From the NCBI RefSeq assembly GCF_009811555.1, contig NZ_BLIN01000005.1:3171501-3235500 (forward strand): 64,000 nt of DNA, read 5' to 3'. The DNA comes from Streptomyces caniferus (GTDB taxonomy: Bacteria; Actinomycetota; Actinomycetes; Streptomycetales; Streptomycetaceae). The stretch's first letter is position 1, and every line of letters starts with the position of its first letter. A program made the position numbers and the translations under genes. Below, piece by piece: positions 44,882 to 53,822 of the stretch. The notes beneath the pieces were generated by a model. The model ran no database searches. It was not told the DNA's origin and saw nothing but the letters and a program-made list of their open reading frames with translations.

Positions 44882-45343
44882 TCACTGGCAGCGGTCGACG
44901 GCCTCGATCGTGCGGGCCGCCTCGCCCAGTGCCGCGCGCAGCACGGCCGGGTCGGTGGCGGCGGCGCCCGCACCCTCCGGGGGCACCAGCCAGCCGGTGC
45001 CGGTAACCGGCGGCTCCGCCGCGGTCCCTTCCCCGCACGGCGCATCACCGCACAGCGCACCCAGCGCGATACCGCGCCCGGAGGTCTGGGTACACGCGCT
45101 GCCCGGTACGTCCCAGCCCGCGGCGGTGCCGGCGGGCACCAGGAACCCGAGGGTGTCGCAGGCGCCGTCGTGCAGCACCGGGCCGACGTCGTCCCGCAGC
45201 CGGAGGATGTCGACGGCTTCCAGTCCCTGCCGGGCGGGCACCGTCACGAGGTCGCACGACTGCGCCGGTACGGCCGGTGCCCCGTCTGCGACGGCCTGGC
45301 CCGCGGACCCGTTGCCGCCCCTGCTCACGCCGGTCTCCCACAC
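44882..45343 (-). CDS. Conserved Streptomyces hypothetical protein
   Basis: A 153-residue protein with even acidic/hydrophobic composition and no membrane segment. It shows SCDLVTVPARQGLEAVDIL, VGPVLHDGACDTLGFLVPAG, GWDVPGSACTQTSGRGI and GTGWLVPPEGAG, a pattern I recall from conserved proteins encoded beside XRE regulators. The start GTG 45343 (VWETGVS) is preferred because GGAGGAGGGG lies 6 nt upstream; a GTG at 45364 would overlap that ribosome site. Several conserved cysteines are present. It is divergent from the following XRE-TPR gene and may be controlled by it. Confidence 0.7.
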   Translation of the reverse strand: MWETGVSRGGNGSAGQAVADGAPAVPAQSCDLVTVPARQGLEAVDILRLRDDVGPVLHDGACDTLGFLVPAGTAAGWDVPGSACTQTSGRGIALGALCGDAPCGEGTAAEPPVTGTGWLVPPEGAGAAATDPAVLRAALGEAARTIEAVDRCQ

Positions 45344-45588
45344 GGAGAACCCCTCCTCCTGCACGCACCAGACCCTTTACACCGACTTCAACGGTCAGGC
45401 GTGTCAACAGCTACGGCGGCGTAACGCTGCAAAGGATGGCAGTTCATGGCAGATCGTGCGCGAGATATCCGATTTGTGGCAAAACTCTGCGTATCAAAGC
45501 CATCACGGTCGGTACGGTCATCCCGCCGCACCGCCAGGAGGCGGCATCGCCATCCGATGGCACGGAGAGGGCACGGAGAGGGTCCGCC

Positions 45589-47040
45589 ATGGCGTCGCCA
45601 GCAGCAAGTTCAGCGTCGTCCCGCACCGTACCCGCCCGCCCGAACCTCGCTTTCCGACAGCTGCGCGGCCGGCTGTCACCGGGCGAGTTCGCGGCGGCGG
45701 TCCGACGGTCCGCCCGTGAGATCGGTGAGCAGGTCTCGTGCGACGCCCGCTACGTGGGGCGCGTCGAGTCCGGGGAGATCCGGTGTCCGAACTACGCCTA
45801 TGAGCGGGTGTTCCGGCACATGTTCCCCGGGCTGACGCTGCCCGACATGGGCTTCGCGCCGCGCGAGGCGGTACGCGGACGGGGGGCGCGTACGGCGGCG
45901 GTCAGCGCCGCGCCCCTGGCAACCGACCCCGACCACCGCGATACCCGTATCCAGATCTTCGAGGAGAGCGACGTGCTGCGTCGCGCGTTCATCACCGGCG
46001 GCCCGGCAGCAGCCCTGGGCTTCGCCGCCCTGCATCCCATCGAGGCCGCTGCCGCCGCCGCGGCCGCCCCTGTGCCGGGGCCCCGCACCGCGGCCGGCCA
46101 CCGCGCCGGCACCGCCGAGGCCACCGCCGTCGAGGAGGCGGTCCGTCAGATCCGGCTGCTGGACGACCGGCACGGCGCGGAGGGCATCTACCGCCGCGCC
46201 ACCCAGCCGTTGCGCGCCGCCTACGAGCTGCTGGACGCGGGCGTCCAGCGCAGATCGGTCTCCGACCGGCTGCACGCGGGGGCGGGTGAACTCGCCATCA
46301 CCGTCGGCTGGTTGGCGCACGACTCGGGCCGCTTCGGCGACGCCAGATCACACTATGCGGAGGCGCTGGCCACCGCCCGAGTCTGCGGCGATGCCGCCCT
46401 GGAAGCCCACGCCTTCTGCAATACGGCCTTCCTCGCCCGCGACGCCGGCCGGCCGCGCGAGGCGGTGCGCGCCGCGCAGGCCGCGCAGCAGGCCGCCAAG
46501 CATCTGGCCTCGCCGCGGCTGCTGTCGCTGCTGGCACTGCGCGAGGCGGGCGGCTGGGCCGGACTGGCGGACCGCTCCGGCTGCGAGCAGGCGCTGGCGC
46601 GGGCGGAGCGGCTGTTCGCGGGCGGGCCGCGGGACGGCGACCCGGAGTGGATGACGTTCTACGGCGAGGCCGAACTGGCGGGCCTGGAGGCGCAGTGCTG
46701 GTCGGCTTTGGGCGAGGCGGGGCGCGCGGCGGAGCACGCGCGCCGGGCGGTGGCACTGCAGGACCCCCACTTCACCCGCAATATCGCCCTGTTCACCGCG
46801 GAACTCGCGGACGATCTCGCGAACAGCGGTGCCCCCGAGGAGGCCGCCGCGGCCGGGGTCCGGGTGCTGACACTGCTGGCCCGGGTCCGTTCGGCCCGCA
46901 TCCGTACGATGCTCGACGGCACGGCCCGGACGCTGCACGCCCATCGCGGCTGCGGCGCGGTCGCCGACTTCCTGGAACGCCACGCGGCCTCGGCCGCCTC
47001 CGAGGAGGAGGGCGCGCCGACTCCGGGCACCGCCCCCTAG
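45589..47040 (+). CDS. XRE-family regulator with tetratricopeptide-like C-terminus
   Basis: A 483-residue protein. The N-terminal helix-turn-helix domain (RLSPGEFAAAVRRSAREIGEQVSCDARYVGRVESGE, described in pieces) spans about residues 20-70. A linker contains the twin motif DVLRRAFITGGPAAALGFAAL, an Ala-rich hydrophobic helix. The rest is about 300 residues of TPR-like helical repeats (GRFGDARSHYAEALATARVC, AGRPREAVRAAQAAQQAAKH, GEAGRAAEHARRAVALQDPH). ATG 45589 is preceded by GAGAGGG. Such proteins are peptide- or partner-sensing developmental regulators in Streptomyces; the hydrophobic helix could tether it to the membrane. Confidence 0.85.
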   Translation: MASPAASSASSRTVPARPNLAFRQLRGRLSPGEFAAAVRRSAREIGEQVSCDARYVGRVESGEIRCPNYAYERVFRHMFPGLTLPDMGFAPREAVRGRGARTAAVSAAPLATDPDHRDTRIQIFEESDVLRRAFITGGPAAALGFAALHPIEAAAAAAAAPVPGPRTAAGHRAGTAEATAVEEAVRQIRLLDDRHGAEGIYRRATQPLRAAYELLDAGVQRRSVSDRLHAGAGELAITVGWLAHDSGRFGDARSHYAEALATARVCGDAALEAHAFCNTAFLARDAGRPREAVRAAQAAQQAAKHLASPRLLSLLALREAGGWAGLADRSGCEQALARAERLFAGGPRDGDPEWMTFYGEAELAGLEAQCWSALGEAGRAAEHARRAVALQDPHFTRNIALFTAELADDLANSGAPEEAAAAGVRVLTLLARVRSARIRTMLDGTARTLHAHRGCGAVADFLERHAASAASEEEGAPTPGTAP

Positions 47041-47043
47041 ACG

Positions 47044-47065
47044 GGGCCCGCTTGTTCTCGGGCCC
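47044..47065. terminator. Bidirectional hairpin between XRE-TPR and phosphatase genes
   Basis: GGGCCCG pairs with CGGGCCC around an 8-nt loop in the 35-bp convergent gap. A second hairpin follows it (ACGGGGC with GCCCCGT). Confidence 0.6.
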
Positions 47066-47075
47066 ACGGGGCCCC

Positions 47076-47669
47076 TCAGCCGAGGTGCCCCGTGTCGTTC
47101 CAGCGCTCGATGGCCGGTTCGCCGTAGGCCCAGCCGAGGACCGAGAGGGAAGTGGGCTCCAGCCGGATACGGGCGGCGAAGGAGATGTCCAGGCCGAGCC
47201 AGCGGGCGCCCAGGGAGCGCAGGATGTGGCCGTGCGCGAAGACCAGCACATCGCGGTCGGCCGACCGCGCCCAGTCGACGACCTCGTCGGCCCGCGCGGC
47301 GACCTCGGCGAGCGTCTCGCCCTCCGGCACGCCGTCGCGCCAGATGAGCCAGTCCGGCCGCCCCGACTTGATCTCGGCCGGCGTCAGGCCCTCGTACGCG
47401 CCGTAGTGGAACTCCATCAACGCGTCCCACTGCTGGGCCCGGTCGCCGAATCCGGCCAGCTCACAGGTCTCCTTGGCACGGACCAGGGGGCTGGTGCGGA
47501 CCTCGACGCCCGGCAGGCCGTCCCACGGAGCGCGGTGCAGCCGCTCGCCCAGCAGCTTGGCGCCGCGCCGGCCCTCGTCCAGCAGCGGGACGTCCGTACG
47601 GCCGGTGTGCCTGCCGGACAGGGACCACTCGGTCTGCCCGTGCCTGGCCAGGAATATGCGCGGTGCCAT
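47076..47669 (-). CDS. Histidine phosphatase family protein
   Basis: A 197-residue phosphoglycerate-mutase-like phosphatase. It shows the phospho-histidine motif [27 protein letters not shown], the catalytic acid region [19 protein letters not shown] and the second catalytic His in [13 protein letters not shown]. The ATG at 47669 gives the canonical short N-terminus ([11 protein letters not shown]), with GAGAGG upstream. Acts on small phosphate esters; substrate unknown. Confidence 0.92.
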   Translation of the reverse strand: MAPRIFLARHGQTEWSLSGRHTGRTDVPLLDEGRRGAKLLGERLHRAPWDGLPGVEVRTSPLVRAKETCELAGFGDRAQQWDALMEFHYGAYEGLTPAEIKSGRPDWLIWRDGVPEGETLAEVAARADEVVDWARSADRDVLVFAHGHILRSLGARWLGLDISFAARIRLEPTSLSVLGWAYGEPAIERWNDTGHLG

Positions 47670-47949
47670 GGTCGTACCTCTCGCCGACTTCTCGGCTGGT
47701 CGTTGCTCGGTGCGGGCGGCGTCGACCGCGGGCTTTCCATCATCGCGCATGGGGTCGATTTGTCCCTGACCGGGGAGGCCGCCCCGCCGCCGGCCGGGAG
47801 CGTCGCCGGCGCGCGGCGTTGTCGCGGGCCCGGCCCGGGACCGCCCCGCAACCGGCCCGGTCCGTCCCCCAGCCCACGGCCGTACAGCGTACGAGGCACC
47901 ACCCCGGACCGGCCTCCGCGGGCAACGGATCCGTGGGCGGTCCCCCCGC

Positions 47950-49263
47950 ATGTCAGTGCCGGATGCGAGACTTCGGCGGGTGAACGTTTTCCGCGACAGT
48001 CGACCCGCGTCGGCCGCCCCCTCGCCGGAGCAGCCGACGACGACACCGGGCCCGCGGCCGGGGACGTCCTCCCTCATGGGCCGGGGGAGGCTCACCGAGC
48101 TGCGCGGCCCGGGCGTACGCCCCCGCCCCCTCGACGCCCGCGCGCTCGCCGCGCTGGCCGCCAACCCCGGCTGCCGACGCCGTGCGCTCCTGGACGGGGC
48201 GGGCGTCGACAAGGGCGCGCTGGCCCAGGCACTGGGCTCGCCCGCGGCGTACGGCCAGTCCCAGTTCGCGATCGTCCGCGGCCATGCCTTCGAGTCCCGG
48301 GTGAAGTCCGACGGCGGCACGGAGTTGCTGCGGCTGCTGCACGAGCGGCTGGCGCCCGGCACCCCGGCGCCCGCTCCGGACGAGGTCGCCACCCCCGATC
48401 TGTCCGCGGCCGGCCCCGAGGGCCGTACGGCGCGTACGGCGCTGGCGCTGCGCGAGGCGACCGCGGCCGGCGGCTGGGCGCTGCTGGACCATCCGATGCT
48501 GGCCGTCGAGGTGGCCGGCTCGCCCGCCTATGTGGAGCCGGATGCGGTGGTGGTGCATCCGGACGGCATCTGGACGGTCGTCGAGATCAAGTCCTTCCCG
48601 ATGATCGACGGTTCCGCGGACGCCGCCAAGGTGGGCGCCGCGGTGCGGCAGGCGGCGGTGTACGTCCTGGCCCTGGAGCCGGTGGCCCGGCACGTCGGCG
48701 CGCACACCGGCCGCCCGGTCCGGGTCGGCGACCGGGCGCTGCTGGTGTGCCCGAAGGACTTCTCCAACCTCCCCACGGCCGCCGCCGTCGACGTCCGCAA
48801 GCAGTTGGCCACGACCCGGCGGCAGCTGACCCGTCTCACCCGGGTCGAGGAGATCGCCGCCGCCCTCCCCCCGGAGACCACCTTCGACCTCCGGCTCGCG
48901 GACGACGGGAAGACGGCGACCCGCCCGCCCGAGGAGCTGGCGCAGGCCGTCGAGGCGGTCGGCGCGGCCTACGTCCCCGACTGCCTGGCCGCCTGCGAGC
49001 TGGCCTTCCACTGCCGCAAGCGGTCCCGTGAGGACGGCGCGGTGGAGGCGCTGGGGCGCGGCGTCCGGGGCGAGTTGGGCGGCCTGCGCACCATCGAGGA
49101 GGTGCTGGCGGCGGCCGGCCGGGACGGACCGGACCCCGCGGCTCCGGATGACCCCCAGGACCCGGCCGTGGCGGCGCTGCGCCGGGCCGCCGCGCTGCGC
49201 GCCGAGGCACTGGCCGGCGCCGCCGTGCCGGCACCGCGAGCGGAGGAGCCGGGATGTCGCTGA
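47950..49263 (+). CDS. Iron-sulfur PD-(D/E)XK nuclease, Cas4/AddB-like
   Basis: A 437-residue protein with every motif of the RecB/Cas4 nuclease family. These are GHAFE (111-115), the metal Asp in EPDAV (198), EIK (212-214) and QAAVY (234-238). A single upstream cysteine (75) and a C-terminal triplet C-x3-C-x5-C (345, 349, 355) form the split cluster that holds a 4Fe-4S centre in Cas4, AddB and Dna2. It should be a single-strand DNA exonuclease. Three starts are possible (47950, GTG 47980, ATG 48076); conserved sequence begins near [12 protein letters not shown], so a shorter protein is possible. The C-terminus is an Ala-rich helix. It overlaps the next gene by 10 bp and is 590 bp from the helicase-gene partner of the same set's third member only through that gene. 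Confidence 0.8.
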   Translation: MSVPDARLRRVNVFRDSRPASAAPSPEQPTTTPGPRPGTSSLMGRGRLTELRGPGVRPRPLDARALAALAANPGCRRRALLDGAGVDKGALAQALGSPAAYGQSQFAIVRGHAFESRVKSDGGTELLRLLHERLAPGTPAPAPDEVATPDLSAAGPEGRTARTALALREATAAGGWALLDHPMLAVEVAGSPAYVEPDAVVVHPDGIWTVVEIKSFPMIDGSADAAKVGAAVRQAAVYVLALEPVARHVGAHTGRPVRVGDRALLVCPKDFSNLPTAAAVDVRKQLATTRRQLTRLTRVEEIAAALPPETTFDLRLADDGKTATRPPEELAQAVEAVGAAYVPDCLAACELAFHCRKRSREDGAVEALGRGVRGELGGLRTIEEVLAAAGRDGPDPAAPDDPQDPAVAALRRAAALRAEALAGAAVPAPRAEEPGCR

Positions 49264-50804
49264 TCGAGACGCTGGCCCGGATGGAGGCGGTCACCGCGGG
49301 CCGGGCGCGGCCGCGGTGCACGGTCCGGCACCGCCATCTGTCCGAACGCCCGCTGGTCCTCGTCCCGTTGACGACCGCGGGCGAGGCCGGTGCCCCGCTG
49401 GGCGCCCTGGTCGGCACGGACCGCGAGAAGCCGCTGCTGCTGGCCGTCCCGCAGCCGCGCGACCGCGATCTGCGGTTCGCCTTCCTCGCCGAGCTGGCGG
49501 AGACGGTGCTGCCGTACGTGGACGGCTTCGCGGACGCCATCGGGTGGGAGGAGCGCAAGGAGACCGACCCGGAGACCGGCAAGAAGGTCCCGGTGCAGGT
49601 CGAACTGTGCACGGACGCGCCCCAGTTGATCGTGCCGAGCGCCGCAGGTGCCGATTTCGTACGGCTGCTGGGACGCTCGATGCGGTTCCGGCGCACGGCC
49701 GAGCAGGAGCCGGAGGCGCCCCACCCCGCGCCGCCGCACGTCCCGCTGCTGGGTCGCTGGCTGACCCATTTCGGGGAGCGGGCCCGGGTGCCGGGGGCGA
49801 GCCTGCTGCTGTCCATGACGGACCTGCTGACCCGCCACTGGGCGAGCGGCCAGAGCATGCTGGAGGACCAGCACCTGGGCGCGCTGCTCGCGTGGATCGA
49901 CCCGCCGCCGGGGATGTCGGGCCGGGAGGCGGCCGAGCGCGCGGAGTCGGCGCGGGACGCGGACGGGCAGCTGCTGTGCCCGCCGGCCGGCCCGGCCACC
50001 GACCCGGCGTTCGACAACCGGCTGCTGGCCCCCGCGATGGCCCGCTACGACGCCGGGCTACCGGGCGCCGAGGACGCGCTGCGCGCCCTGGTCGAGGGCC
50101 AGTTGCGGCCGACCTGGGAGGCCGTCTGGCACGGCCTCGACCTGGTGCGCGCGCTCCCCGAGGGCGCCCGGGTGCCCGACCGCTGGAAGCGCGACCGCTG
50201 GTCGTACACGGCACACCGCGACCGGGTGCGCGCCGGGGAGCCCCCGCAGCCCAAGCAGGACGACGCGGTCACCGCCGCGCAGAAACTGTCCGCACGGGAG
50301 ACCGCGCAGGCCCAACTGGACGCCCAGGAAGCCCTGGACGACCCCTTGGTGATGGCGGGGCGCCGGCTGGCGGGCGAGGCGTTCCAGGGCACGGTCACCG
50401 CCGTCGAGATGGCCTTCTCCGAGGGCAAACGGCCGATGCCGCGCCCGCTGGTCACCCTGCACACCTCCGACCGTCCGCAGCTGTCCGAGGGCCTCAAGCT
50501 CTACCGCCCCCTGGCGGACGGCAGGACCCAGACCGCTCAGTACGTGGCGTCCGTGACCGGTGAGCCGGGTGCGCTGGTGGTGCGGCTGACCGGCGGGATG
50601 GGGCGCGGGAAGACACCCGAGCCCGGTTCGGTGCCGGAGCCGGACGAGACGGTGTGCTGGACGCTGTTCGAGCACGCCCCGCGCGGCGGCCCGGAGCTCC
50701 CGGACCCCGAGGACACCCCGTGGACCCACGGCGGGCCCCCGCCCGGCCCCGGGGACGCACCGCACGACACCCCCGACCCCGTGACCACGGAGGACTTCCT
50801 GTGA
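49254..50804 (+). CDS. Unknown 516-residue partner of nuclease and helicase
   Basis: Begins 10 bp inside the nuclease gene, so the two are co-translated. No enzyme motif is recognised. Residues 1-190 are mixed alpha/beta (RPLVLVPLTTAGEAG, FAFLAELAETVLPYVDGFAD). Residues 190-380 are mainly helical (LRALVEGQLRPTWEAVWHGL). Residues about 385-475 are beta-rich and resemble a small barrel (GTVTAVEMAFSEGKRPMPRP, LVVRLTGGMGRGKTPEPG). The last 40 residues are an acidic Pro/Asp tail. Because the helicase encoded next is short and lacks room for the stalk and barrel found in Upf1/Dna2 proteins, I suggest this protein provides them. That is inference. Confidence 0.75.
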   Translation: MSLIETLARMEAVTAGRARPRCTVRHRHLSERPLVLVPLTTAGEAGAPLGALVGTDREKPLLLAVPQPRDRDLRFAFLAELAETVLPYVDGFADAIGWEERKETDPETGKKVPVQVELCTDAPQLIVPSAAGADFVRLLGRSMRFRRTAEQEPEAPHPAPPHVPLLGRWLTHFGERARVPGASLLLSMTDLLTRHWASGQSMLEDQHLGALLAWIDPPPGMSGREAAERAESARDADGQLLCPPAGPATDPAFDNRLLAPAMARYDAGLPGAEDALRALVEGQLRPTWEAVWHGLDLVRALPEGARVPDRWKRDRWSYTAHRDRVRAGEPPQPKQDDAVTAAQKLSARETAQAQLDAQEALDDPLVMAGRRLAGEAFQGTVTAVEMAFSEGKRPMPRPLVTLHTSDRPQLSEGLKLYRPLADGRTQTAQYVASVTGEPGALVVRLTGGMGRGKTPEPGSVPEPDETVCWTLFEHAPRGGPELPDPEDTPWTHGGPPPGPGDAPHDTPDPVTTEDFL

Positions 50805-50844
50805 CCCGCGCCCGGCAGTCGACCGCCCCGGAGAACACCGCCGT

Positions 50845-52230
50845 ATGACGGCCTCTCAGGAATCCTCCTCCCCCGCGGCCAAGGCCTTCGATCCGGCCGC
50901 CGCGGCCGCCGCGGCGACCGACGCGATCCTGCACGACACGCTGCACGGCTCCCGGCGCGGTGTGGTCGTCGACTCCCCGCCCGGCGCCGGCAAGTCCACC
51001 CTCGTGGTGCGGGCGGCCCGTGAACTCGCCGCCGCCGGACGCCCGCTGATGGTGGTCGCGCAGACCAACGCCCAGGTCGACGACCTCGTGCTGCGGCTCG
51101 CCGAGAAGGACCCGGGGCTGCCGGTCGGCCGGCTGCACAGCAGCGAGCCCGGCCCGTTCGACCCGGCGCTGGCCGAGCTGCCCTCGGTCCGCACGTCCGC
51201 GAAGGCCGCCGATCTGGCCGGGATGGACATCGTCGTGTCGACGGCCGCGAAATGGGCGTACACCAAGGTCGACGAGCCCTGGCGGCACGCCATCGTGGAC
51301 GAGGCCTACCAGATGCGTTCCGACGCGCTGCTGAGCGTCGCCGGGCTCTTCGAGCGGGCGCTGTTCGTCGGCGACCCCGGCCAGCTGGACCCGTTCAGCG
51401 TGGTGGGCGCGGAGCAGTGGGCGGGGCTGGCGTACGACCCGTCCGCGAGCGCGGTCTCCACCCTCCTGGCCCACAACCCCGATCTGCCGCAGCACCGGCT
51501 GCCGGTCTCCTGGCGGCTGCCCGCCTCGGCCGCGCCGCTGGTGTCCGCCGCGTTCTATCCGTACACCCCGTTCCGCAGCGGCACCGGCCACGGCGACCGC
51601 CGGCTGGCGTTCGGGGTGCCGGGCGACGGCTCGGGCGTGGACCGGGTCCTGGACGAGGCCGCGGAGTCCGGCTGGGGCCTGCTGGAACTCCCCGCCCGCC
51701 GTACGCCGCGTACGGACCCGGAGGCGGTCCGCGCGGTGGCGCAGGTCGTGCGCCGGCTCCTGGACCGCGGCGGCGCCGCGACCAGCGAGGCCCAGCGGGA
51801 CCCGGACGGCGGGCCCGCCGTCCCCGCACCGCTCACGGCGGCCCGGATCGCGGTCGGCACGGCCCATCGCGACCAGGCGGCGGCCGTCCGCGCCGCGCTC
51901 GCCGAGCTGGGGGTGACGGGGGTCGCGGTGGACACCGCCAACCGTCTCCAGGGCCGCGAGTTCGATGTCACGGTCGTGCTGCACCCGCTCTCCGGCCGCC
52001 CCGACGCCACCGCCTTCCATCTGGAGACCGGCCGGCTGTGCGTGCTCGCCTCCCGCCACCGCCACGCCTGCATCGTGGTCTGCCGGGCGGGCATCGCCGA
52101 CCTGCTGGACGAGCACCCCTCGACCGAGCCGGTCCGCCTCGGCGTCACGGTCAAGTTCCCGGACGGCTGGGAGGCCAACCACGCCGTTCTCGCCCACCTG
52201 GCGGAACACCGGGTGTCGTGGCGCCCTTAG
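50845..52230 (+). CDS. SF1 Upf1/Dna2-like helicase (AAA ATPase)
   Basis: A 461-residue superfamily-1 motor with RecA-like motifs in order: Walker A SPPGAGKST (44-52), Ia VVAQTNAQVDDLV, Walker B VDEAYQM (151-157), III GDPGQLDPF (176-184), IV-like SWRLP, V NRLQGREFDVTVV (about 365-377) and VI ASRHRHACIVV. The DEAY box and motif V form place it with Upf1/Dna2-type 5'-3' helicases. It is about half the length of Dna2 and has no nuclease domain, but a Cas4/AddB-like nuclease is encoded two genes upstream. Gap to the previous gene is 40 bp. Confidence 0.85.
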   Translation: MTASQESSSPAAKAFDPAAAAAAATDAILHDTLHGSRRGVVVDSPPGAGKSTLVVRAARELAAAGRPLMVVAQTNAQVDDLVLRLAEKDPGLPVGRLHSSEPGPFDPALAELPSVRTSAKAADLAGMDIVVSTAAKWAYTKVDEPWRHAIVDEAYQMRSDALLSVAGLFERALFVGDPGQLDPFSVVGAEQWAGLAYDPSASAVSTLLAHNPDLPQHRLPVSWRLPASAAPLVSAAFYPYTPFRSGTGHGDRRLAFGVPGDGSGVDRVLDEAAESGWGLLELPARRTPRTDPEAVRAVAQVVRRLLDRGGAATSEAQRDPDGGPAVPAPLTAARIAVGTAHRDQAAAVRAALAELGVTGVAVDTANRLQGREFDVTVVLHPLSGRPDATAFHLETGRLCVLASRHRHACIVVCRAGIADLLDEHPSTEPVRLGVTVKFPDGWEANHAVLAHLAEHRVSWRP

Positions 52231-52364
52231 GGGTGCCGGGCCGCCGGACACCGCCCCCGCGCCCGCGGACGGCCCCGGCGGAAGGGGGCGGGCGGCGGGC
52301 ATCCGCACGGCCCCCTTGCGCGGGGCGGGACAATGGAATGCGGCACACGATCTGGAGGTAGTAC

Positions 52365-52748
52365 ATGTCCGAGCCGCGACCGGCTCCCGACCCGCGTGGT
52401 ACGGCGCCGGGACCACGGCGGATGAAGCCCGCGCAGCTGCTCTTCGAGCCGCCCGAGGCCGTCGCCGACCCCGAGCACTTCTTCGGCCTGGAGTCGATGG
52501 AGGACCCGCGCGAGCTGCTCGGCCGCGCCACGGAACTCGCCCTCGCCTTCCGCGCCGCGGCCGACCGCGCCACGGAGTTCCAGGCGCTGGCCGCGGCCCA
52601 GCTCGCCGACCCCAGCCGGTTCGACCGGATGCCGCCGGCCGCGCTGGCGGAGCAGGCGGAGTGGACCGAGGACTATGCGCAGAAGATGATCGAGTTCGGC
52701 CGCAGCCTGATGCGCAGCAGCAGCGCACTGCCGGGCGAGATGGACTGA
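52365..52748 (+). CDS. Small helical protein downstream of the helicase
   Basis: A 127-residue protein with GGAGG 7 nt before the ATG. A Pro-rich N-terminus (about 1-25) leads into helices (PRELLGRATELALAFRAAAD, ATEFQALAAAQLADPSRF, LAEQAEWTEDYAQKMIEFGR) likely to form a coiled-coil or helical bundle. No catalytic motif. It is co-directional, 134 bp after the helicase, and could be part of the set. Function unknown. Confidence 0.7.
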   Translation: MSEPRPAPDPRGTAPGPRRMKPAQLLFEPPEAVADPEHFFGLESMEDPRELLGRATELALAFRAAADRATEFQALAAAQLADPSRFDRMPPAALAEQAEWTEDYAQKMIEFGRSLMRSSSALPGEMD

Positions 52749-52935
52749 GCGCCCCGGCCCCGTCGGCCGCCCCGGACGTCACCTCCGCCACACGCGCCCC
52801 ACAGCGGCTCATGGTCCATGATCATGAGCCGCTGGCATATGCAAGAGGCGCAAGATACCGGCTTCCACGCCGCACCGTCCCGTTTTCCGCCAATCAGCCC
52901 AGTCCGTGCGCGCCGCCTCGGTAGACCTGTCCCCC

Positions 52936-53574
52936 ATGAGCGAATGGCTGCCCGAGACCCCCCGCACCCTGGCCTTTCCCACCGCGGCGTACGTCACCCT
53001 CGCGGGCGCCGACTGGCTCGCCTCCGCCAGCCCCCACCCGGACGAGATGCACACCCTGTGGGCCACCCGGCCGGCCGCCCCCAGCGTGCTGCCGTGCGGC
53101 ACCGCCTTCGACGTGATCAACGCCCCGGCGCTCTTCGGGCGGCGCATGGTCGACCGTTTATGGTCCGCCGGTCCCGGCTCGGGGCCGGTGGCGGTGCACC
53201 GCGGGCGGATCCTGCTGTTCGCCGCCCCGGGCACGGCCCAGCGGCTGCCCGCGCTGCTGATCTGGGAGGAGTGGGCCACCGCCGTCCCCCCGCTGCTGTG
53301 CCACGGCAGCGGCGACGCGGTGACCGTCCCGCCCCTGCACCCCCGCGGCCGGGCCGCCCGGGAAGCACCTCGCCACGCCGCCCCCTTCCCGGCCGCCGAG
53401 GACCCGTCCGGCGCGTCCGCCTCCCGCTGGCTGGTGGCGCCGGACGTCCGCGACCCCTGGCTGCCCGGTCCGGACGTGCTGCTGTGGGCCTGTGTGCGCG
53501 CCGCCCGCTCGCTGGCCGCCCCCGAGCGGGAAAGCGCAGCTCAGCACCCGGTTTCGGCGCTGACCCCGGGCTGA
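52936..53574 (+). CDS. Primase/polymerase-like (Prim-Pol) domain protein
   Basis: A 212-residue protein resembling the N-terminal domain of Streptomyces bifunctional DNA primase/polymerases. It shows FPTAAYVTLAGADWLASASP, the MHTLWATRPAAPSVLPCGTAFDVINAP segment (given in parts), GPVAVHRGRILLFAAPGTAQ and a C-terminal LLCHGSGDAVTVPPL. The AEP catalytic residues are not all recognisable (the usual GxhhDxD is not obvious), so activity is uncertain. The ATG at 52936 lies 187 bp after the small helical gene, and the gene ends 56 bp before tRNA-Lys. Confidence 0.65.
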   Translation: MSEWLPETPRTLAFPTAAYVTLAGADWLASASPHPDEMHTLWATRPAAPSVLPCGTAFDVINAPALFGRRMVDRLWSAGPGSGPVAVHRGRILLFAAPGTAQRLPALLIWEEWATAVPPLLCHGSGDAVTVPPLHPRGRAAREAPRHAAPFPAAEDPSGASASRWLVAPDVRDPWLPGPDVLLWACVRAARSLAAPERESAAQHPVSALTPG

Positions 53575-53630
53575 GACAAACCGATTTTTGTCCTCCCCGA
53601 CCATGATGCTAATGTTTTCCCCGTCAGCAG

Positions 53631-53704
53631 GCGCCGCTAGCTCAGTTGGTTAGAGCAGCTGACTCTTAATCAGCGGGTCCGGGGTTCGAGTCCCTGGCGG
53701 CGCA
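53631..53704 (+). tRNA. tRNA-Lys (CTT)
   Basis: Cloverleaf: acceptor GCGCCGC pairs with GCGGCGC, D arm GCTCAGTTGGTTAGAGC, anticodon stem CTGA/TCAG with loop CTCTTAA (anticodon CTT), T arm CCGGGGTTCGAGTCCCTGG. Discriminator A53704; CCA is not encoded. Confidence 0.96.
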
Positions 53705-53713
53705 CAGACAGTC

Positions 53714-53741
53714 GAAGGCCTCCACTCCGGTGGGGGCCTTC
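53714..53741 (+). terminator. tRNA-Lys terminator
   Basis: A 12-bp stem (GAAGGCCTCCAC with GTGGGGGCCTTC, one G-T pair) and 4-nt loop begins 9 bp after the tRNA. Confidence 0.75.
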
Positions 53742-53822
53742 GTCGTATGCCCGCCCCGTCGGGCTCCGCGCCGGTCGCCCTCCTCGGCAGCACTCCGCCT
53801 CGTCCCGGGCCGCCGGCGGGCG

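Noticed and set aside
45376..45407. TTGACA-like and TGTAAA-like boxes upstream of the 44.9-kb hypothetical gene (minus strand)
   Set aside because: The 20-bp spacing is too long for a normal sigma70 promoter.
47950..49263. Cas4 as part of a CRISPR-Cas locus
   Set aside because: No repeat array or other cas gene lies in the window; the nuclease is linked to a helicase instead.
53575..53822. tRNA-Lys as an integration site for a mobile element carrying the Prim-Pol-like gene
   Set aside because: No integrase, excisionase or direct repeat of the tRNA 3' end was found on either side, and flanking genes look chromosomal.
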